Of a DNA stretch of 10,980 nt, positions 6,568 to 10,980 are shown one piece after another (within the stretch, counting starts at the first letter, position 1; each line of letters opens with the position of its first letter). The position numbers and the translations under genes were made by a program. Location of the stretch: positions 1 to 10,980 of the forward strand of contig CANFPR010000017.1 of NCBI GenBank assembly GCA_947448975.1, written 5' to 3'. The notes beneath the pieces are model-generated. The model worked only from the letters and a program-made list of their open reading frames with translations. It was not told the origin of the DNA and did not search any database. This DNA comes from Micrococcales bacterium (GTDB taxonomy: Bacteria; Actinomycetota; Actinomycetes; Actinomycetales; Microbacteriaceae).

Positions 6568-8348
6568 TATTTGACCTCAATCAGTTCGCCAGCTGCATCG
6601 AGGCTGCTGATTACAAAACGGTAGTGCTCGTTGGTAGCCAACAGTTCGGAGTGCTTACCGAACGCGGTGATCTTGCCGTCTTGCATGAGTGCAACGCGGT
6701 CGGCGAGCTGAACGGTCGATGGGCGGTGAGCCACAATCAAAGCCGTCGTGGCCTTGAGCACGGTGCGAAGTGCGTCTTCGACCATGGCTTCGGTGTCGAC
6801 ATCCAAGGCCGATAGCGGGTCGTCGAGCACCAGGATGGCCGGTTTGGCGGCAACGGCACGGGCAAGTGCCAAGCGCTGACGCTGACCACCCGAGAGGCTC
6901 AGGCCTTCTTCGCCGATCTTGGTGTCGAGGCCTTCGGGCAGGTCGTAGGCAAACTGCGCCTGGGCAATGGCGAGTGCTTCGTGCAGGTCTTCTTCGCTGG
7001 CATCGGGGTTGCCGAGCAGAACATTTTCACGGATGCTCGCGCTAAACAGCGTGGCATCTTCGAACGCCATCGCGATGTGACTGCGAAGTTCGATTCGGTT
7101 GAGCTCACGAATGTCGACGCCGTCTACCTTGATAGAGCCCGAGGTTACCTCGTAGAGGCGGGTGGCCAGAGCGGTGAGCGTGGTCTTGCCGCAACCAGTA
7201 ACACCGATGAGGGCAACCGATTCACCCGGCTGCAACTCGAGGTTGATTCCACTCAGAAGGTCGGGCTCGCTTTCGGGGGCATCCTGGTATCTAAAGTGCA
7301 CGTCTTCGAACACGAGGCGGCCCTCGAGCTTTTCAACCTTCAGAGCCTTGTTGGGGTCGTCGATGCCAATCGGTTCGTCGAGCACCTCAAAGAATCGCTC
7401 AACCGCGGTTTGCGCATCGATGGTCATCGAAAGCAAGAAGCCGATTGAGTCCATCGGCCAGTGCAGCACCCGAGTGGTGAAGATGAAGGCAACCAGACCA
7501 CCGATGGTTAGCTGCCCGTTTTGCATCAACCAAACACCAACGAACAGCGAGACACCGAGCGCAAGCTCTGGAATCACCGAGAGGTACCACCAGAGCACCG
7601 AGACCATGCGGGCCTTCGTGAGTTCGGTCTTGCGAAGTTCAGCGGCGTCGCGGGCAAACTTCTCGGTGATGAAGCCGCCGCGGCCAAAGGCCTTCAAGAC
7701 ACGAATACCGTGCACGCTCTGCTCAACCGAGGTGGCTAGGTCGCCCGACTGGTCTTGGCTCTTGCGTGCTGTGATGTGGTAGTCCTTCTCGAATCTGAAG
7801 CCGATGATCCAGAGCGGGGCGACGATCACCAAGAAGATGGTTCCGAGAATCCACGAGTATGAGTAAAGTACGCCGAGCCCGATGACGATGGTGATTCCGT
7901 TGGCAACAAGCAGCACCAAACCGAATGAGAGCCAACGTCGAATCAGGCTGAGGTCTTGAGTTGAACGGCTGAGCAGCTGACCGCTAGGCCAGCGGTCGTG
8001 AAAAGCAACCGGTAGGTTCTGCAGTTTTGCGTAGAGGGTGCGGCGAAGGTTAGCTTCAACGTGGGTTCCGGGCGTGAGCACGAGCCAACGGCGACCAAGC
8101 ACCATCAGCGCTTCAAGCACACCGAGCCCGAGCACCCAAAGAACCGGGGTGAGAATCTGGTCGAAAGTGGTTTTCGAGGTAATGCCGTCGACCAAACCGC
8201 GCAAAAAGTTGGGAATCGACAGTGCCAGCATGTGCGCGGCGAGGGCTGCAACCATTCCAAGGATGATGCGCGGTAGCGCCTTCTTGGTATACGGGAGTAT
8301 GCGAGCCAGCGTGCGGATGGAGCCGGCCTTGGCAGTTTTTTCAGACAA
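6567..8348 (-). CDS. Heterodimeric ABC exporter, subunit with a degenerate ATP site
   Basis: This 593-residue half-transporter has a membrane domain at about residues 27-308 (segment [18 protein letters not shown] at 116-133) and an ATPase domain from about 345. Motifs: Walker [10 protein letters not shown] (382-390), a Q-loop position occupied by Glu430 (MAFEDATLF), a canonical signature LSGGQ (485-489), Walker B LVLDD with Asp510 in place of the catalytic glutamate, and switch His541. Its own Walker site pairs with the partner's altered SAGQ signature to make a non-hydrolysing site, while its LSGGQ completes the partner's good site. This is the known arrangement of heterodimeric exporters such as TM287/288 and BmrC/BmrD. 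It is the first gene of the two-gene operon. Translation appears to begin at a TTG (8348); no ATG or GTG in frame gives a normal N-terminus, and the Shine-Dalgarno is weak. Function beyond export is unknown. Confidence 0.94.
   Translation of the reverse strand: MSEKTAKAGSIRTLARILPYTKKALPRIILGMVAALAAHMLALSIPNFLRGLVDGITSKTTFDQILTPVLWVLGLGVLEALMVLGRRWLVLTPGTHVEANLRRTLYAKLQNLPVAFHDRWPSGQLLSRSTQDLSLIRRWLSFGLVLLVANGITIVIGLGVLYSYSWILGTIFLVIVAPLWIIGFRFEKDYHITARKSQDQSGDLATSVEQSVHGIRVLKAFGRGGFITEKFARDAAELRKTELTKARMVSVLWWYLSVIPELALGVSLFVGVWLMQNGQLTIGGLVAFIFTTRVLHWPMDSIGFLLSMTIDAQTAVERFFEVLDEPIGIDDPNKALKVEKLEGRLVFEDVHFRYQDAPESEPDLLSGINLELQPGESVALIGVTGCGKTTLTALATRLYEVTSGSIKVDGVDIRELNRIELRSHIAMAFEDATLFSASIRENVLLGNPDASEEDLHEALAIAQAQFAYDLPEGLDTKIGEEGLSLSGGQRQRLALARAVAAKPAILVLDDPLSALDVDTEAMVEDALRTVLKATTALIVAHRPSTVQLADRVALMQDGKITAFGKHSELLATNEHYRFVISSLDAAGELIEVK
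6574..6578 (-). promoter_or_regulatory. Ribosome binding site inside the upstream ABC gene
   Basis: GAGGT on the minus strand lies six bases before the ATG at 6567 and within the last codons of the upstream ABC gene. It supports ATG 6567 over the ATG two codons further in, and fits coupled translation of the two subunits in equal amounts. Confidence 0.7.
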
Positions 8349-8455
8349 TCTAAAACTTTCGGTTTGTTCTTCGTTGATACAAAGTCGTTGGGTCGCTAAT
8401 GAGACCAGCCTTGTAGGCTAACACGCGTTTTCGCCCAGTTATTGCACTAAACACA
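8349..8455 (-). promoter_or_regulatory. Leader and promoter region of the ABC exporter operon
   Basis: The region between the mdh terminator and the TTG start must hold the operon promoter if transcription does not read through from mdh. On the minus strand TAGCCT (plus 8415-8420) is a TANNNT-type -10 candidate. It lies within a short palindrome, AGCCT-TGT-AGGCT (8407-8419), which could be an operator. This would leave a leader of roughly 60 bases. I could not identify a -35 box, a small ORF or a known riboswitch. Confidence 0.3.
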
Positions 8456-8488
8456 AGAGAACCGCCTGCGTTTTGCAAGCGGTTCTCT
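8456..8488 (-). terminator. Intrinsic terminator downstream of mdh
   Basis: AGAGAACCGC (8456-8465) and GCGGTTCTCT (8479-8488) form a perfect 10-bp stem. TGC/GCA pairing inside extends it to 13 pairs with one mismatch and a five-base loop. Read on the minus strand it is followed by the imperfect T-rich stretch TGTGTTTAG. It lies about 40 bases past the mdh stop. A smaller hairpin, GGATG/CATCC (8492-8505), lies between the stop and this stem. Confidence 0.75.
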
Positions 8489-8528
8489 GGTGGATGCGAG
8501 CATCCGAGTTTTGGGTAAAGCGGGTGAC

Positions 8529-9485
8529 CTAGAGGTTCTCTACGTCGGCCTGCTTGGCGCGAACTGCTTCGGCGGCAACCTTCAGCGCCTCTAGCTCATC
8601 GGCGTCTAGCGGGGTTTCAACAACCTTCTTGATTCCGCCCTTGCCAAGCTGAGCCTCGACGCCAAGGTAAACACCCGAGATGCCAAACTCGCCATCGACC
8701 CATGCGCAAACCGGGAACACAGCGCCCGAGTCTTCGTGCACTGCCTTGGCCATGCGGGCAACGGCTGCGCTCGGTGCGTAGTAGGCAGAACCGGTCTTTA
8801 GAAGCGCAACAATTTCAGCGCCACCGTTGCGGGTGCGGTCAACCAACTCGGCAACCTTTTCGGCGCCCAGAACATCAACGATCTTCTTGCCGTTTACGGT
8901 CGAAACGCTAGGAACCGGCACCATGGTCTCGCCGTGCGAGCCGAGGGTTAGGGTCTTGACGTCGGCAACCTTTGCGCCGGTGGCCTCGGCCACAAAGTTG
9001 GTGAAGCGTGCGGTGTCGAGCACTCCGGCCTGGCCGATTACGCGCTCCTTTGGAAAACCAGATGCCTTCTGAGCGAGGGCGGTCATTTCGTCTAGCGGGT
9101 TTGAAACCACGAGAATCACGGCGTTCGGTGCGTACTTGGCAATGTTCTTAGCAACTCCACCGACGATGCCGGCGTTTACTTCGAGAAGGTCCATGCGGGT
9201 CATGCCTGGCTTGCGAGGCAAACCGGCGGTGATCACAACGATGTCGCTGTCGGCGATGGCCTCGTAACCTGAGCCATCAGGAAGCGTGGTGGCACCAATG
9301 AGTTCGGTTTCGAAGCCTTCAACTGCGCGCGACTGGTTAATGTCGAGTGCGATGCCCTGAGGCTTGCCATCGAGAATGTCGGTGAGCACAACGGTTTCGA
9401 AAATGTCGTATTCGGCTAGACGCTGAGCGGTGGTGGTGCCGTAGAAACCGGCTCCGATAACCGAAACTTTGCCGTGACGTGACAT
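8529..9485 (-). CDS. mdh: Malate dehydrogenase (NAD-dependent, LDH-like type)
   Basis: This enzyme interconverts malate and oxaloacetate with NAD in the TCA cycle. The 318 residues match the lactate-dehydrogenase-like branch of malate dehydrogenases: nucleotide-binding GAGFYG (11-16) with Asp36 at the end of the second strand, which favours NAD over NADP; the loop GLPRKPGMTRMDLL with substrate arginines Arg91 and Arg97; SNPLD with Asn129; Asp157 and Arg160; and catalytic His184 in LGSHGETMVP. Arg91 in place of a Gln marks malate rather than lactate specificity. A Shine-Dalgarno AGGAG lies six bases before the ATG at 9485. purH lies upstream on the same strand with an 82-base gap, and a terminator follows. 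Many actinobacteria instead carry the GAAGQIGY-type malate dehydrogenase at this synteny position, so the branch is worth noting. Confidence 0.95.
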   Translation of the reverse strand: MSRHGKVSVIGAGFYGTTTAQRLAEYDIFETVVLTDILDGKPQGIALDINQSRAVEGFETELIGATTLPDGSGYEAIADSDIVVITAGLPRKPGMTRMDLLEVNAGIVGGVAKNIAKYAPNAVILVVSNPLDEMTALAQKASGFPKERVIGQAGVLDTARFTNFVAEATGAKVADVKTLTLGSHGETMVPVPSVSTVNGKKIVDVLGAEKVAELVDRTRNGGAEIVALLKTGSAYYAPSAAVARMAKAVHEDSGAVFPVCAWVDGEFGISGVYLGVEAQLGKGGIKKVVETPLDADELEALKVAAEAVRAKQADVENL

Positions 9486-9491
9486 GGATAA

Positions 9492-9496
9492 CTCCT
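9492..9496 (-). promoter_or_regulatory. Shine-Dalgarno site of mdh
   Basis: AGGAG on the minus strand (within AGAGGAGT) is six bases from the ATG at 9485. It is the clearest ribosome binding site in the window and fixes the mdh start. Confidence 0.8.
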
Positions 9497-9521
9497 CTAG
9501 AGATTTGGTGGCTTGGGTTCA

Positions 9522-9527
9522 AGCCTA
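9522..9527 (-). promoter_or_regulatory. Candidate -10 element of mdh
   Basis: TAGGCT on the minus strand, within ATAGGCTT, fits the TANNNT pattern of actinobacterial housekeeping promoters and would leave a leader of about 30 bases that includes the ribosome binding site. The same ATAGGCTT occurs in front of icd. No -35 box is obvious, and no terminator is visible between purH and this site, so read-through from purH is also possible. Confidence 0.4.
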
Positions 9528-9567
9528 TTAGTTATTGCGGGTTGGTTTTGTTGCTGGAGAGTGACTT

Positions 9568-10980
9568 CTAGTGAAAGAAGTGACGCTCGTCGGTGAAGTA
9601 CATGGTGATGCCGGCTGCCTCGGCCGCGGCAATCACTTCTGGGTCGCGCTTCGAGCCACCAGGCTGAACCACTGCCGATACTCCTGCATCGATTAGCACC
9701 TGAAGGCCGTCGGCAAACGGAAAGAATGCATCGGATGCTGCAACGGCACCCTTGGCTCGGCCCGCTGCGCGCTCAACGGCTAGGCGGCAAGAGTCGACGC
9801 GGTTTACCTGACCCATACCGATGCCAACCGAGGCACCGTTCTTGGCCAGAAGAATTGCGTTCGACTTTACGGCGCGGCAGGCTCGCCAAGCGAAGAGCAT
9901 CTCGTTGAGCAGGTCTTGGTCGGCTTTCGGGCCAGACACGTGCTTCCACTCGGCAAAGTTTAGTTTTTCAACCTGGTCGGCCTCCTGCAGCAGAAAACCA
10001 CCCGAGATTTGCTTGAGTTCGTATTTGATCGGCTCATAGTTGGTTGGCAACTGCAGAATGCGCAGATTCGACTTCTGGGTGAGAATGGCGAGTGCCTCAA
10101 AGTCGAATGCTGGCGCAACGATCACCTCGGTGAAGATTTCGGCGACCTGCTCGGCCATCGCCTTGGTTACCGGGCGATTCGCCGCAATCACACCACCGAA
10201 TGCAGAAACTGCGTCGCACATGTGAGCCTTGGCGTGGGCATCGGCGATGACATCGGGGGCATTTGGGTCTCCGATGGCGATGCCGCAAGGGTTTGCGTGC
10301 TTAATGATGGCAACAGCTGGCTCGGAATGATCGAAGACTGCACGCACCGCCGCGTCGGCATCGACGAAGTTGTTGTAAGACATCTCTTTACCACCGAGCA
10401 AACGCCCCTGAGCGATACCCGCAGATGCTCCCTCACTCACGGTGCGGTAGAGAGCGGCAGCTTGGTGAGAGTTCTCACCGTAGCGAAGCACGTTTGAAAG
10501 ATTCGCCTCAACGGTGATGGCCTGCGGAAAACCAGCGTTCTTACCCTCGGTTGACGAGTCTTGGCCAACATCCTTGCGCCACTGCGCCTCTAGTTCGTTG
10601 GCGAACCACTGAGCCACCGCCGAGTCGTAACGTGCGGTGTGAGCAAAGGCGTTGGCTGCTAGCGTGCGACGCTGAGCTAGCGTCGTGCCGCCCTTTTCGA
10701 GCGAGTCGATGATCTCGCCGTAGCTTGCCGGGTCGACAACGATGGCGACGTTGGCGTGGTTTTTGGCCGAAGCGCGAACCATGGCCGGCCCACCGATGTC
10801 GATCTGCTCGATAACGGCGTCGCCCTTTGCGCCAGATGCAACGGTTTCGATAAACGGGTAGAGGTTTACAACAACCAGTTCGAACGCTTCGATGCCGAGC
10901 TCGTTTAGTTGGTTCTCGTGGTCAACCAGGCGAAGGTCAGCTAGCAGGCCGCCGTGAACCTTAGGGTGCAGGGTCTTTAC
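9568..10980 (-). CDS. purH: Bifunctional AICAR formyltransferase / IMP cyclohydrolase (N-terminus outside the window)
   Basis: PurH catalyses the last two steps of purine synthesis: formylation of AICAR using 10-formyl-THF, then ring closure to IMP. The frame is open to the right edge, so 470 residues are visible and about 65-75 N-terminal ones are missing by comparison with the family. The ATG at 10782 is internal: the codons before it encode the typical cyclohydrolase-domain sequence [11 protein letters not shown] and LVVVNLYPF. The formyltransferase domain follows with [20 protein letters not shown], the catalytic Lys-His in KHANPCG (visible residues 227-228), [21 protein letters not shown] and VNRVDS, and QPGGSKRD near the end. 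It finishes with RHFFH, close to the usual RHF(x)H terminus. It lies upstream of mdh on the same strand. The purH-mdh neighbourhood is also known from other actinobacteria such as Streptomyces, although there with genes in between. Confidence 0.97.
   Translation of the reverse strand, partial: VKTLHPKVHGGLLADLRLVDHENQLNELGIEAFELVVVNLYPFIETVASGAKGDAVIEQIDIGGPAMVRASAKNHANVAIVVDPASYGEIIDSLEKGGTTLAQRRTLAANAFAHTARYDSAVAQWFANELEAQWRKDVGQDSSTEGKNAGFPQAITVEANLSNVLRYGENSHQAAALYRTVSEGASAGIAQGRLLGGKEMSYNNFVDADAAVRAVFDHSEPAVAIIKHANPCGIAIGDPNAPDVIADAHAKAHMCDAVSAFGGVIAANRPVTKAMAEQVAEIFTEVIVAPAFDFEALAILTQKSNLRILQLPTNYEPIKYELKQISGGFLLQEADQVEKLNFAEWKHVSGPKADQDLLNEMLFAWRACRAVKSNAILLAKNGASVGIGMGQVNRVDSCRLAVERAAGRAKGAVAASDAFFPFADGLQVLIDAGVSAVVQPGGSKRDPEVIAAAEAAGITMYFTDERHFFH

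Noticed and set aside
7162..7782. A 206-codon plus-strand frame antisense to the ABC exporter
   Set aside because: The translation is Ser/Arg/Pro-rich and featureless, and it lies entirely within a well-conserved ABC gene.
10780..10782. The ATG at 10782 as the start of purH
   Set aside because: Sixty-six in-frame codons before it encode the conserved cyclohydrolase region ([11 protein letters not shown] and onwards). The true start lies beyond the right edge.
1..10980. A defence, CRISPR, phage, toxin-antitoxin or biosynthetic gene system
   Set aside because: Every substantial gene is assigned to a known type (apart from the exact role of the surface protein). There are no regularly spaced short repeats, no integrase or transposase, and no space left for further genes.

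Overview
The window looks like chromosomal DNA from an actinobacterium, most likely of the Microbacteriaceae type (the freshwater Luna/Aquiluna/Rhodoluna group would fit). The evidence is moderately high GC judged by eye and not counted, a eukaryote-like class II NADP-isocitrate dehydrogenase, the purH then mdh gene order, and what look like leaderless starts. The genus is inference. There are seven protein genes. All are on the minus strand except the amylase. I see no tRNA, rRNA, CRISPR array, insertion sequence or prophage gene.

Layout from left to right. Positions 1-1766 (minus) hold the first 588 codons of a secreted surface protein: a signal peptide, a long glycine-rich domain, then Ig-like repeats with a regularly spaced cysteine pair. 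The gene runs off the left edge. A strong hairpin terminator (1778-1809) separates it from icd (1856-3082, minus). A 74-base divergent intergenic region lies between icd and a secreted GH13 alpha-amylase (3157-4692, plus). A nested inverted repeat (4683-4745) closes the amylase against the convergent ABC genes. Two overlapping genes (6567-8348 and 4759-6567, minus) encode the two halves of an asymmetric heterodimeric ABC exporter. A terminator (8456-8488) then precedes mdh (8529-9485, minus), and purH (9568 to beyond the right edge, minus) ends the window.

Function. icd and mdh are TCA-cycle enzymes and purH carries out the last two steps of IMP synthesis, so the frame of the region is housekeeping. 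The accessory part is the secreted amylase, the exporter pair and the surface protein: functions at the cell surface placed between and beside core genes. Nothing shows that the exporter serves the amylase or the surface protein. Both of those carry Sec-type signal peptides.

I found no convincing undescribed system. The points most worth a second look are the surface protein with its invariant 19-residue cysteine spacing, the terminator stem that ends 11 bases before that gene's start codon, the inverted repeat that includes the amylase stop codon, the degenerate ATP site of the exporter, and an LDH-like malate dehydrogenase where actinobacteria usually carry another type.
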